Shown here in pieces: positions 34,880 to 47,225 of a DNA stretch of 64,000 bases. Each line of letters opens with the position of its first letter. Position 1 is the stretch's first letter. Origin of the DNA: Protula sp. h YS-2021 (taxonomy: Eukaryota > Annelida > Polychaeta > Sabellida > Serpulidae); the NCBI GenBank assembly GCA_949752745.1, contig OX457029.1, positions 8,781,511 to 8,845,510 of the forward strand. Direction: 5' to 3'. Position numbers and translations under genes: made by a program. Under the pieces are notes generated by a model that saw only the letters and a program-made list of their open reading frames with translations, was not told the DNA's origin and did no database searches.

Positions 34880-37740
34880 TTGTATACAGTGAATCCTCTT
34901 CTCACAATTAGGAGACTTAGACTCTTCCAACGCTGTTGCAATATCGGCTACTTGAAAGCATATGTACACTCTATAATTTAAACACTGCAAACGGATCTTC
35001 ACAAGTATGGCGCACATGTTACGCGACACTAGTTACGTAAGGATACTTTCTAGGGGATGATTGCATTGTTTCATTACTCAGGAAGGTTTTTTTCTATTAT
35101 AATATTTAAAAAAGGCTTTAGCAATAAGAAACTTAAAGATTATACTTTTTTGAAAACCCTTCACATAAACATTTTTTGTAAATAGATTTGTTTTCTATAA
35201 GATACAAATTTAACGTAGCATAATAACCTGGTTGAAGTTAACAATTAAACAATTAGCAAAACTAACAATGTCATTCACATATGCTTTCTAAATGGGATTA
35301 TTTCTAAGGATTTGGGAAGTTGTTACTGCAGATAAACTTTTTTCCCTCTTGCACGCGAAATTTTGCACAGACGCATTTTAAACCAGTGCAAATCCACCTC
35401 ATCATAAGCTAAGAAATTTTTGCTATATCAAGTCTTTTTTAGTATTTGGGTAACCATGCCTCCTCTTCTGGGAGACAGACTCTTTCTCTGCCATATGGCA
35501 GGCTACCAAATGACAGAATAGAGGTTTTATTCGGTGAAATTATCACAATCTATCTGGTTTATTCAGCTGGTTTATGCTGATAGTCATTGAATACCAGGTC
35601 TTGCTTTTTAGTTTTAGTATATCAATTGTTATTTTGTACGAGCTGGTTGCTTTAAGTTCAGTCAGGGAAAATGGAAAATGTATAATCTTCATAGTACATT
35701 TCTGTATCTTATTCAAAGCACATGATTCTTGAATTCATACAGTTTTTACACACGATACTTGTATGTATCTGAAATGAATAAACTTACGCAAGTATTTCTG
35801 GGATAAACGATCTTTGGTTTTTGTAAAACTCAATCCATCACTGTGGGTTTTCGATGTGTTAATACATTGGTTATAATAGACATTTTATGGGATATTATCT
35901 CAGATGTGCCGAAAGGGTACCTCTTGTTATTTTTCCCGTGTATTGTCAACCAACCGACCAATCAGCTCCAGTGCTGAATTAAATTAAAGTAAAAAAGTAA
36001 ATACTTCAAATGTGACGCACTGGGTGTCGGAAGAGCGGATTACTACAGCAACTCACACAAATTTCATTGCGTTTACCGAAAGACGAACGCACGTATCCAA
36101 AACAACACTATAATATAACAAGTCCACTCAAACTAACACACATACATACTAACGAAAGATGCAAAAACGATAAACGTGCCGAAAAGACATGTTTCGCGAA
36201 TGGTCAACTCTTCAAGTGCACTGACCGCCACACGGACCAGCGACAAAGCAGAGAAGATATGCATTCCAAAGAAATAATTTAAAAACATGCATTCCAAAAA
36301 ATAATTTAATCATGTATGTGCTGTAAGTTTTCGCTGTCGTAAGTTTTGCACTTCGTAGAACATTGTTTTTCTAAGCACAGAGAAAACTTACGCTCACAGT
36401 TTTTCCTGTCCTGTGCATTGATTGACAGCTTTTGGAATATGCTTATTGAATCTACATTTTTTATCCCCATAAAGCTGCTCACATCGCTTCAAACGGATGT
36501 ACTACTGAGGTTTCTACCGGACTCGGGTGCGCTTTGGTGGTCCTGGTGCACTTTTGTGGTACTGAGGAAGAAAGTGGTTAATTGAATTTTATTTTGGCAA
36601 ATTCGTTTTCTTGCTTATTATCTAAGCGTCACCCCTCATACCGCCGCCCCACTCACCCCCGCCCCCCTCCCGAAAAAATGATTTCAATATTCTATGACGA
36701 TATGTCGAACGCTGTGAGAGTGTATTTCGTTATAAATATTAACTGGTCGCCTCACTCTGAAATTATTTTTCAACATACCGCACAGAAGAGTAATCCGTGC
36801 TTTGACAAAACGTCTTAGGGAGGGGGATAACAGAGTAACAGACCCCCTCCCTCGGTCCTTTTCTCTCAGCCCTCCACCTGTTAGTTCCCACTAGCCCCAC
36901 CCAAGGCAAGATGTTTTGTCAGAAATTGTGAAATATTAAAAAAGATTGAATTAAAACTCGTAAATTTTGTTTTAGAAAACGTAATATTGCAATTATTTAT
37001 TTGCACCGTACACCCCCCCCCCCCGAAAAAGCACAAAATCACACACAAACACACAAGCACAAAGTTGTAGAATTATTGTTCTAGAATTTGAATGTATTCT
37101 ACAATCATTTTATTGAGGGAGGTGGCAGGGGGCCACTCATTTACCAAATAACGCCCCCAAACGCGGATTGCTAATTTTAAAATAAGACCGGTTTTTAACC
37201 AAAAGCAGAGTGTTGTTGCCAAATGACCCCATTTTGTGGGCAAGGCGGAATACTGAATGACACTTATTTTTAAACGAAATTGGTACTCCAGGAGGACCGC
37301 GTCTGGCCTCAGCATTGTCCGCTTTCTCCGCGGTTTGTTTTTGATACGCATGGGAACACATATGATACCAAGTGCCCCCCTCCCCAGAATTTTATATACT
37401 GAAATAAAAGATAATTATTAGAAGGAATATGGGGAAGGGCCAAGGGGAAATCCATGTCTAGTTTTATTGTTGAAATAAAATTTCTAAGCCCTGAGACGTA
37501 AATATGAAAAATTCAAATTGAAAAAAACCATTTTCAGGTATATTACTTTAAAGAGTGACAGTTAAAAGCAGAAAAAGACTTTTCTATGAACAGCGGCGTA
37601 GAAAAGTTCTGTACGTAAGAAATCCATGTCTAATTTTATTATTGAGATGACTTTTCTACATATTGAGGCGTAAATACATAATTTCAATTTAAAAATCCAT
37701 TTACAGGTGTATTAGTTTGAAAGTTGATAGTTAAACTTAC
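34880..37740. other. No gene recognised
   Basis: Short frames only. It contains small pyrimidine-rich patches (36640-36670, 36840-36900) and a C run at 37012-37024. Nothing resembles a conserved domain. Confidence 0.55.
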
Positions 37741-37918
37741 AGATAGATTAAATGTACACCTGAACCCCGGAAATCGGACCACCTACGGGACTGGCCGAAA
37801 GCTGTCCGATTTTCGGGGTGATCGATGTCCGGGGTTCCAGCAAAATGATGTGTAAGAGTGCATTTCTGTTGTAAAATCAGAGGTCCAGATTTGTCAATGT
37901 CTTCTTTCCACGTTCATA

Positions 37919-38110
37919 TCAAAAACGTTTCTTTTCTGGTTGGACATTTTCTTCAAAAGCGGTCAAATAATCAGCTTTTCGTTTCAAAACTCGTTGGATA
38001 TGAGATTTGCTCATACTAAATTTGTCTGTTAAATTTATCTGACTTTCATCTTTGCTTAAGTTTATTATCTCAACTTTGTCCTGAATAGAGAGATCTTCCC
38101 ATGATTTCAA
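37919..38110 (-). pseudogene. Tigger-type transposase fragment, N-terminal helix-turn-helix
   Basis: About 63 residues containing LSIQDKVEIINL, then DKFSMSKSHIQRVLKRKADY, in the pattern of the N-terminal Psq/CENP-B helix-turn-helix that binds terminal repeats in pogo/Tigger transposases. The frame extends a few codons upstream without a clear ATG and stops after EKKRF. The second DNA-binding domain and the catalytic domain are missing, so it can at most bind DNA. It lies wholly within the TA-flanked element. Confidence 0.65.
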
Positions 38111-38237
38111 AGTCTGTGGTAATGGTCATTTTTTACCCCCTTTATATACGAAATAAAAATGCAGTTAAGAACCTGAGTATACAAATCAGTTGAGTTGTTA
38201 GGATTAATTAATTTTAACAAAAGTTCGGTCTATTATT

Positions 38238-38450
38238 TTAAAAATCTCCGTTTTCTTTGAAATGGGCTAAAACTGTATGATCATCACCGAAGATGCGACA
38301 TGACACACCAGAAAAATCCCTTTTTATGATAACATTGACGGATTTTCTTTTAATCAAGCAAGTCCTTTTTGTGGCCAAGAAGGCATAATTCTCACCCCTA
38401 TCAAGGCAGTCAATGAACCTGCGATCATTAAACATTATAATCCCTAACAC
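38238..38450 (-). other. Open frame upstream of the Tigger fragment, unrecognised
   Basis: About 70 codons from an ATG at 38450, inside the same TA-flanked element and on the same strand as the helix-turn-helix fragment. It shows no domain that I recognise. It could be internal filler of the deleted element or chance. Confidence 0.2.
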
Positions 38451-38699
38451 CGATTACCTCAATTCATGTTTGTTTACTGAGTACATGTCATGTGCGTAGG
38501 CTGGTCCGATTTTCGGGGTTCTCTCTGCGTTTGGAACTCACAAAAGTTGGTCCTATGATTCGATTTTCGAGGTGGTCAGATTTGTGGGTTTTTTAACAAT
38601 AAAAACCAATTGGGTTCATTCTGTTCTGGCGAAAAGTGGTCCAATTTCCATCGTGGTCCTATATGCGGGGTCGTCTGATCCCGGGGCTCTGGTGTATAG

Positions 38700-40370
38700 A
38701 CAAAAAAGGACCTTACTATGGTGTAAAAATGTCCTGTGTGTAAGAAACCTATGTCTGATTTTAATATTGAAATGACAGGCTGTTTTACGTAAAAAAGACA
38801 TTTTCTACGGCCAAGCCCCTATAGTTTATCTGTGAACGCATTATTTCTATGACTTTCGTCCCATTAGCTGTTTCTTTGTTCCTTTATCGATAGGGAGACG
38901 TAATGTCTAAAACTGAATTTTAGCGACGCCGAAACAATTACGATCTTGAAGCGTAAGTTTTTCCTGCATAGAACAAGTAGATAAGGTCTTTTCATGCACA
39001 TGAAAATCTTACAGTCAATGCGTTGACAGGTAAACTATGCGGGTTTGGCTGTTTTTACGCGCAGGGATAATTTATGCAACAATGCAAACAAGCAAATACA
39101 TGAATCATATCACTGGTGAATGAATCATAACTGTCAATGGAGTTTGCCACAGGACACTTATACTTTAAAGTTGATTTTTACTTTGACACTAATCACTAAT
39201 CTGATTAACTTTTAGATAAATGCTAAACTGCCCAAAAAATAAATACCCAGCTTTAAAGCAGGTAGAAGAGGCTTAAATGCTTTCAAAAAGAACATTCATT
39301 ACATTTTTTACATTTAAACAATATTATTTTAACGCATTTTAAAATAATTGTCTTTAACCGTCTTTAGTGAAATCTTTCGCCTTTAAAGTACTTTAAAATC
39401 GGCCAAAAATGCCAACAATATATAATTTGCATCTAGCTCAAATTGGTCAACTTCTTTTTCTATTTTTACACATTTTGTTTGAATCAAAATTCAGTCTTTT
39501 TACGCAAATCAACCAGGCAACTAAACATATCCCAGTGTTTGTAATAATCTACAGTTACAGTGTTCCTGAATATGATAAAAATCTCCTAGAAGACTAGTAA
39601 GCATTTTACCACTTTACAATGTTACTTTTCTAAAATTTTGTATCCTAAATAGGCCGATTGCAATTCATACACATTCTAAAACTACTTTATCTATATAGGG
39701 AGAAATATATGCAGCAAAGCAGGTTCCCATTATTTTTGCGTACATTCATATTGTAGTAGTCTCGACGAATGCATCCAGTAAAACGCATGTTCCTTTCTTG
39801 TTTTTATCTTCACTAATGTAGCAGAAGTTCCGATTAATCTTACCTGCAAAGAGTTCTTCGTATAAAAGTCACCTGCAGATTTTCCTCAGTAAGAACGGAA
39901 ATAAAATTGTTATTCCCGTTCTCGGGGGGGGGGGGGGTTGTATCCCGATAACTTAATTGCAAGGAACTTCTTAATAGTTGATGTCGCAAAGTATGCAAAT
40001 CCTTAGAAAGTGGCAAGGCCAGCTGAAAACAAGGTGATTTCAATTCAAGAATTTCCTTGGCAGAATTGGCAGGGGAGTTTAAGGGACCACTTTACAATAT
40101 TCCTTTCTTAAATGCCATGCAAATCAGTTATATGTAGATGTTAATTTGTCCCATTATATACTGATGATCAAAACTTTTTGGTTTGATTCACTTCCAACCA
40201 TAAGCATATTTTCTCAGCAAGTAATTTCTTAATTTTGTATTATTATGATCAATAAAACTTCCCCCCAAAAACGGTTATCTTCCTTAAGTTAGGATACATC
40301 GAAGGCAGCTCACGAATTAGAATGAAACAAATCTTAAGGTGATTTTTCCCAGCATCAAACAGGAATACCA
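38700..40370. other. No gene recognised
   Basis: AT-rich with short frames. A G run lies at about 39925-39938. No domain, splice pair or RNA gene was recognised. Confidence 0.5.
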
Positions 40371-40389
40371 CTCTAAAATATGGAAAATT

Positions 40390-42404
40390 GCAGGGCTCAG
40401 AGGCTGAAGCGCGAAGAGCCAGGGCTCATAGATGCAAATAGTAAGGTAGTACACGGCAAGGAAGCAAACAAATATCTGACGGGTCACTTGTGGATGTTAA
40501 ACAGACTGAAGGGGTTGTTTGGGGGAAGAAGCATTGGGCCAAGGAGGAGAGCAACATAGTAATGAGATCCTCAAACCGGAGGAAACAGTAGAGGAAGTGG
40601 CGAGAATAGTCATGGGACCCCATTTAATAAAGGAGTAGAGACGAACGGGATTCCGAATGAATTTATGAAACGGAAAGGAACAAAATGTGGGATTCACTAG
40701 TGCTTTTATGCGATAACATACGGAGATCAAGGGTGATACCACAAGTATAGAAGCAAGCGAAGATGCAATAACAGAGAAACAGAAACTGGATAATTACAGA
40801 GAGGCTAACAGTGTCGAAGGTGAGGAAGGTGTTTTGGAAGGTGCTGACCATAAGCGCAGAGGACGGAAATTCCTCTATGAGGTCCTGTTTGGTTTTAGGA
40901 AAGAAAAGCGAGCGGTAGATGCGTCGTTCATCCTGTCGCAAATCCTGGAGTGCGACAGGATGACCCTGGCCTCCTTGGACGTGCTAAAAGCATATTGCAG
41001 GGTGGACAGGAGGAAGCAGTGGTAAGTACTAGCTGAGTTGGAGTATGGGGGAAAATTACTGGATCTAATTAAAAATATGTGCACAAATGTCCCAGCAAAA
41101 GCGTTATTGGGTAATCTAGAGTCGGACTCGAATAAGCTGTGCGTTGGATTAAAACAGGGATGTGTTCTGTCCCCGTTACTTTTCTCACTGTACATCAAAG
41201 AGTTGGAGGATAAGTTACTGGAGAATTCCAGGAGGTGGTTCAAATGAGAGGGCTGCAATGATGATACTGTGTTAGTTGGGAGGGATGGGCCAGACTTGCT
41301 TGATATAGTTGGAGGGGTGGCGAATAATACAAGATGAAATTTCAACCATTTTAAGAGAGGTAATGGTCAGTTGGGGGCCATGTGGAAAATGAGTTGTGGA
41401 AACTAGGGAAAGGAGAACTTAAATAACATGGCAGTGGTTAAAATGGCGGGAACAGATTTGCCTGGATATTTGGGAGTTTTCTCAAAATTCGAGTTGGGGT
41501 CAGTTTCAGATGATTGGAAATTCTGTTTGGTAAAACAAGGCAACTCGCCACAGCGATTCTGCGAAATAAATCCAAGTCAGTGTGAGAAGGAGGGCTGGGA
41601 GAAGTTAGACTATATGGGGTGGAAGTGGTAGCTCCGCCAAGACGTTCTTGCACGAGACGGAGAAGGAACAATTAAGGATGGCTAGATTCAAAGTAGGCTG
41701 ATCAATAGCAGCGTGTGCTGTGGGATGGGTCCGCGTAAAACATTTAGTGGCGGGAAAGATGCTCGACCTTGCGAAAAGATTTGAATGTGACAGAAATTCC
41801 TTAGGGCAACAAGTAATGGAAGCGGTACTTGAATTTCGGGCAAGCAGAAGCAGTCGATGGGTACGGCAGATTCAAACTCTGCAGGAAGAATATGAAATAG
41901 ATTTCAGCAGTATGAAAGAATGGAGGCACTACGTGAATGACAGGAGAAGAGCTAAAGAAAGTGAGGAATGGGAAAATATAGTTGGAGGAAAATAGTCATT
42001 GGTCCTACTTGGAGGGGAGGGAAAGTGGGTTAAAGCATGTCATGGATAGATATAACGTGGGGACCAAGTGTCTAGCTCGCCTGCAGATGTGGGACAAGCA
42101 TACATCTAAGAAGTGGAAACACAAGGAGAGGTCGATGGCATATCAGTGCTTATGCTGTGGATCAGTAAAGAAGGAAAGCCTGGAGCACATAATTGTAGAA
42201 TGTAAAGGGTTGGGGGATTTTAGGGAAGCTATTCTGGTCCATCGAGAAATAAAGAAATGGGAGGGAGTTACAAGGCCGGACAGGGAGAAAAGGGTGGGTA
42301 CGCAGACAAGTATTTGCACAAGAACTGTGGGCAAACAAACAACATTCCTGAAACTGAGAGATGAACAGGGGAATGAGTCAGGTGGGTGGTTTATGCTGAA
42401 ATAA
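40390..42404 (+). pseudogene. Decayed non-LTR retrotransposon ORF2 (reverse transcriptase and CCHC)
   Basis: Broken reading frames in collinear order. ETVEEVARIV is near 40577 and FGFRKEKRAVDASFILSQIL near 40890. SLDVLKAYCRVDRRKQ near 40973 is the first catalytic Asp block. LKQGCVLSPLLFSLYI lies near 41150, and after an in-frame stop comes CNDDTVLVG at about 41251, a variant of the Y-x-D-D block. A C-terminal part at 41720-42404 carries a CLCCGS, then HIIVEC cysteine-histidine pattern (about 42150-42210), as in the tail of several non-LTR ORF2 proteins. No endonuclease domain or poly(A) tail is visible. The enzyme would reverse-transcribe element RNA at a nicked target, but this copy is dead. 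The Polinton begins about 140 bp after its last stop. Confidence 0.75.
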
Positions 42405-42546
42405 TTCAAGATGGGAGACCACCAAACTACTGGAGAAAGGGCGGTTGCTGGATACACAAACTGAACTATCCACCCCCACCAGTAGGGACACATCAGCGCC
42501 CAGCGAAATGATATCCACTCAGAACGTAATGAGTTAGATGAGTATT

Positions 42547-42616
42547 AGTAGGTATAAGAGAACATTTCTGGACGCTCGACCCACCTCCCGCCCCGATGGA
42601 CCTCCCTCCCTCCCCC
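42547..42616 (+). repeat. Left terminal inverted repeat of the Polinton
   Basis: AGTAGGTATAAGA, then ACATTTCTGGACGCTC and a C-rich stretch containing GGACCTCCCT. It pairs with the right end at 55419-55496 with scattered mismatches and small gaps in the C-rich part. Confidence 0.85.
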
Positions 42617-42945
42617 TTTTTGATGACATCATGCATAATGTCATTGATCAAAACGAGCATAACTTCGACCATTTCCATCATTTACTATCAAGACAGTGAA
42701 GTGATGACATCATTAAAAAAACAAAAAACAAAAAAAAAATAAAATAAAATCCCAAATGAAAAAGTGACGTGTACATGATGTCATGCAGTGCTCCAAACTG
42801 AGATGAATTTAAGATACATTTTTGTGAAAAGCTGATAACTTTTCAAAGAGAAAGAGGATTTATTATTTGCTGCGTTTGCTTCAATTTTTTCAACAATACT
42901 GAACAATGTGCAGACCATACATGTGATTATACACATGCAACAGCA

Positions 42946-45905
42946 ATGCAAAACTTATGTATAAAAAGATTAGCTGATGAGTCAGATCAATCCCCTGTAA
43001 CGAAGAAACAAACTAAGATACAAAGAAAAAAAGATGTAATGCAAGTGGTTAAAGATAGAAGAATAAGCCTTGGTAGGCATCTGGACATCCACATCAAGAA
43101 GTGCTTGAACCTGAAAATGAATCAGATTTGCCACTTGAAATGCGACAGCAAGAAAATCGCATCACACGACATTTGAAAGATAGATTAGACAATGGAATAA
43201 AATGGTACATCGTCCTTTTAGCTCAGTTCAGGAAAATAACAAAGAATGAGGAGGTAAGTTTTGGAAGAACGTGTAGATAAGACCCATCTGAGCACTCAGA
43301 CTTTTACAGCATTCAATAAAATAGATTGAAATATTGATAACGATTTGCCAAACACATTCAAGGATTTGTTCAAAAAGTTTGATGAGCATGAACGTTAAGG
43401 ATCTGGATGATTGCAAATGAGATTTTTCAGATTTAAGTAATGAGATAAAAATAATAAGGGTGTTGTTAGTATCAAAGACACAGACAACAAATTCTTTCTA
43501 GAGTCTACATTAGCTCATCTTCATCCGATAAGTGACCAGTTCGGTATACAAATATCACCCGTTTGAGCATGAGCTGAATGTGGATATGGCATCTGCAACA
43601 CCAAATTCATCAACTTCCTAAATTTGAGAAGAAGAAGAACAACAACAACAACATTGCCATTAATGTTTTTGGTTGGAAAGTAAAATCAACTTACTGCTTA
43701 TCGGTGACAATGAGAAGAGACATTTTTGTCTGATTAAAAACTTTAGTCCAATCATAAAGCATCACACAAAACATGATGGTAAAACGTTTTACTGCTTCAA
43801 TTGTTTACATGTGTTTATGCGACAAGACCTTTTGGACAAAAATCGTGAAGTTTGTGGGAAGCATGGAACACAGCGATTATCATTTCCAGAGGATACAGTC
43901 ATTCAAGTCAAGGGCAGTGAAAAATCACAAAAGGCAACTTTTGTCATTTATGTTGACTTTGAATGCTGTACAGAGAAACAGGAGAATGGTCGTTACCATC
44001 ATCACAAGGCTAACAGTTTTGCCTGTGTTGTCGTCAGCGAATATGAGAAGCGTGATCCTGTGCTACACTGTGGAGTCAATGCTGTTCACACATTTCTGAA
44101 TAAAATGTTGGATGAACGTGATGACATTGTAAATCGATTGAGCAATCCAAAACTCATTGCGGTGACTGCTGAGGGTTAGAAACAGTTTGCTCGAGCTACT
44201 CATTGCTACATTTGCCATAGGTTGATGGGAGTGGATCGTGTGCGAGATAGGGATCACATCAGTGGAAAATACCGTGGAACAGCCCATAGCGGATGTAACC
44301 TACAGTTTCGCTTAAGAATGGATCAACAAGAAAAGCGGGATTCGTTCATCATCCCTATCCTATTCCACAACCTACGATATGGCAGTCTTCTTCTTATTGG
44401 GAGTCTAGAAAATTTCAAACACTGGAAGCTGTCAGTCATTCCCAACAATCGGGAAAAGTACATTGCAATTACATGGGCAATCTAAAATTAATTCATCGAC
44501 TCCTACCAATTCATGGGAGCATCCTTGCAAAAATTAGTAGCCAACTTAGTGGCTGAACACAAAGATAGGTTTCAAAATATGACTGCCCATGTGCAACCAG
44601 TCAGCAGCAAGAGTTACTTTTAAGAAAGGGTGTATATTCCTATGACTAAGTTGACGAACCTTCCAAGTTTGGAAAAATGAAACTTTCACCACAAGACACA
44701 GACCACAAGACACAGTCAACTGACTGAAGAAGGAATTAATGATGAAGATTATTCTCATACACGAAGGGTCTGGAATGTATTCAACTGCAACAATTTTGGG
44801 GAGTATCATAACCTCTACCTGAAAACAGATGTATTGCTGTTGTCAGATGTGTCTCGATACGTATGAATTGGATCTTACTCATTACTATACAACTGCAGCT
44901 TTTACATGGAACACTGCGCTAAAACATACCAAGGTTCAATTGGAATTGATAGATAATACTGACATGTGGATTTGCATGAGTGGAAGATCCAGAATCTCTG
45001 GACTACATGAAAGTGAATCTCTGGCCTACATGAAAGAAGCTGCTACAGGATATATTTAGAGGTAGATCTCACATACCCGGGTGAAATTCATGATCAGTAT
45101 GGTGTCTATCCGGTAGCTGCTGAAAAGAAAACTGCTCAAATCAGTGAATTGTCTGAATACAGTCAGAACCTGAGAAAGCTGTTGGGATTGAAATGTAAAC
45201 ATACGGAAAAGTTTATTCCCGATCTCAGTGACAAGGAAAACTATGTTATAGATTACCGAAATTTGTAGCAATACGTATCTCTTGGATTCAAAGTGACAAA
45301 GGTGAATCGAGCCATTATGTTTCAGCAGAGTAAATGACTAGTTAAATACATAGATGGCAACACAGAGAAGAGAAAAATGGTAAAAAACCATTTGAAAAAG
45401 ACTTAACAAGTAGATGAACAATGCCATATTTGGTAAAACAATGGAACATGTGAGGAAACGAACCAATGTAGAATTGATTCATAAATGTGAAACGTTTCAA
45501 AAAGGTGGTGGCTAAGCCTACCTTTTACAAATTCCACATTTTCAATAAGGAACTGACAGCAGTGCACTGCCTCAGATCAGATCTAATCTTGAAAAAATCC
45601 ATTCAGGTTTGGTTTATTATTCTAGATCTCAGCAAAACTCTCATCTATGATTATCAGTAAAATTACATGAAGAAGTATCCAGAGGCAAAACTGCTGTTCA
45701 GTGACACAGACAGTTTATTCTATGACATACCAACCAGAGACATTTACAATGATGTGCAGTAGGACAGTCATCTTTTTGATACAACTGATTATTCAAAGGA
45801 CCATTTCCTGCATTCAAACATGAGCAAGAATGTGTTGAGGAAAATGAAAGATGCGGGAGTACCCACTGAAGAGTTTGTAAAACTTCGACCGAAGATTTAC
45901 ACTTT
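42946..45905 (+). pseudogene. Polinton protein-primed DNA polymerase B, multiply broken
   Basis: Family-B polymerase that replicates the element from terminal proteins. The N-terminal region is scattered over 42946-43680 (NGIKWYIVLLAQF near 43190, SIKDTDNKFF near 43470). The exonuclease region is open at 43673-44179 with YVDFECC (motif Exo I, D-x-E) near 43950. The next block, 44180-44485, has DRVRDRDHISGKYRGTAH and FHNLRYG. Polymerase blocks follow: YHNLYLKTDVLLLSD near 44810, AHYYTT-like near 44880 and AIFGKTMEHVRKRTNV near 45422. The catalytic metal motif FSDTDSLFYD lies near 45700. At least eight stops or shifts separate these pieces. After KIYTL (about 45903) the expected thumb region is missing and the frame runs into the PC4-like module. 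Confidence 0.9.
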
Positions 45906-46290
45906 ACTTAAGGAGCTTAAGGCAGAATCTAAAGCCAAGAAAACACTTAAGCCAAAAGCAGAGCAAGGACCTGAGCTTAAAGATGCTGCCGCTGTTGTAA
46001 AATCTGAGCGTAAACCTACAACTGCAAAGTCTAAGAAGAAGATGAGTCTAATTGATTTACCGATTATGATACCCATCCATGGAGAAACATACCTTAAACT
46101 GGTGAAATACCAGCAGCAAGTGATGGTTAACATTCGTGAATATACCACGGATCATGTTTCTGGGAGGTCATATCCTACCATGAAGGGAATTTTGTTGTCA
46201 TTGAAAGAATGCTAAATGTTGGAGAAGCAAATGACCTCAATGGATCACACACTTCAGCAGACTGATGCGTATGAATCCTGTGACATTCAG
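45906..46290 (+). pseudogene. Lys/Ala-rich linker plus PC4-like ssDNA-binding domain
   Basis: In the same frame as the last polymerase block (the open stretch is 45820-46215), a linker rich in Lys, Ala and Glu (about 45915-46050) leads to a domain reading KYQQQVMVNIREYTTD (near 46107) and MKGILLSLKEC. This is the strand-turn-strand and KG-I-S-L pattern of the PC4/p15 C-terminal domain, a small dimeric ssDNA-binding fold. A TAA follows KEC at 46216, and the frame then continues as MLEKQMTSMDHTLQ, so the C-terminus is cut by a stop. I infer a virion or replication ssDNA-binding role. Identification is by motif reading only. Confidence 0.55.
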
Positions 46291-46467
46291 CAAAAATGTA
46301 ATCATGTATCATCATGAACTCAAACGTACAATTCTCTCTGTGTCACTTGGGTGAACTGACAATCTGTTACGTTGAGCTTCCATTGTCCTATCTCCTGACG
46401 ATCGAGCCGTGGTAAAGATAATTTTTAATCTTTACCAATACCATAATTTCAATAACCAATACCAATA

Positions 46468-46656
46468 CCAGAAGATCTTTGTGTGAAAGTCATTGAACGT
46501 GACGGTGAACGCTGTATACAGTTTCAACAGTATGACGAGTTTATCGAATGCCGTGATTTCATCACGCTAAGTGCCGAACAATGGAATCAAGTATATGATA
46601 TTTGGCAAGAACTTAGCTTTGGACCAAATGGACATGTTCAATCGACATGTGGTTAA
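46468..46656 (+). pseudogene. Second PC4-like unit
   Basis: An open frame of 62 codons to a TAA at 46654-46656. It reads VKVIERDGERCIQFQQYDE and then DFITLSAEQWNQV, again the PC4 pattern of paired strands followed by an I-x-L-(S/T)-x-E-Q-W helix start. There is no ATG at its start, and the stretch between it and the first unit (46291-46467) is full of stops. It is probably the second half of a two-domain PC4-like protein, or a duplicated gene. Confidence 0.45.
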
Positions 46657-47220
46657 AAAGTGTTGACTTTGCGACTGATATGTGGACTATGATAAAGACT
46701 ATGAAAAGTTTGAATGAACTGACATAGTCAAACCATGTCAATGTGAAAGTAATTGGGTTGGATCAATGTTATATCAGTTTTCATAGTATTTATAAACGAG
46801 GTGGCAGCACGTATGGTTGTTGTGAATGGGCTAATGTGTTACATGTACTAGCACAATATTTTATTGAATTTCTGTTCTCAATAATGATTTTTTTTTCGTT
46901 CACAATAAATGTAAATACTTGTGATTTGTTATGTGAAATATTAAAAACACATAATTCTTTTCAATTTTTTATTTTTTCTTCAAAGAATACTTTACATAAT
47001 ACATAGCAATATATGATGCACAAGGTATACACCTCACAGGAACCGTCCTTAAGAATGAAAAGGGGTTTGCGGGTGAGTTAACAATTCGGCAGGGACCCGC
47101 CAAAGGAAACGGTTTACGGGCGAATTAACAACCCGTCAATGGCACATTAGAATGACTTGAGTATGAGAGTATAGCAGTAACTATTTACAAATACACATTG
47201 GGATACATATATCACTAAAA
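46657..47220. other. Convergent intergenic region of the Polinton
   Basis: Lies between the plus-strand polymerase/PC4 block and the minus-strand protease. It holds AATAAA-type words (46904-46909) and a two-copy repeat around 47066-47130 (GCGGGTGAGTTAACAATTCG and TACGGGCGAATTAACAACCC). No gene was recognised. Confidence 0.5.
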
Positions 47221-47225
47221 TTTAA

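Larger units (their letters stand above)
37757..38694. mobile_element. Tigger/pogo-type nonautonomous element, TA target site
   Basis: About 938 bp flanked by TA on both sides (37755-37756 and 38695-38696). The left end reads CACCTGAACCCCGGAAATCG and the right end, reverse-complemented, reads CACCAGAGCCCCGGGATCAG. Both are followed by GAC(C/G)ACC-type words. More inward, TCCGATTTTCGGGGT recurs at both ends (near 37803 and 38505). A TA duplication, CCCCGG-type termini and a CENP-B/Psq-like helix-turn-helix fragment inside fit the pogo/Tigger branch of Tc1-mariner. The DDE catalytic part is absent. Confidence 0.75.

Noticed and set aside
41428..41671. Opposite-strand open frames between the reverse transcriptase and CCHC blocks
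   Set aside because: They lie within the decayed ORF2 region and match no domain; most likely linker remnants and shadows.
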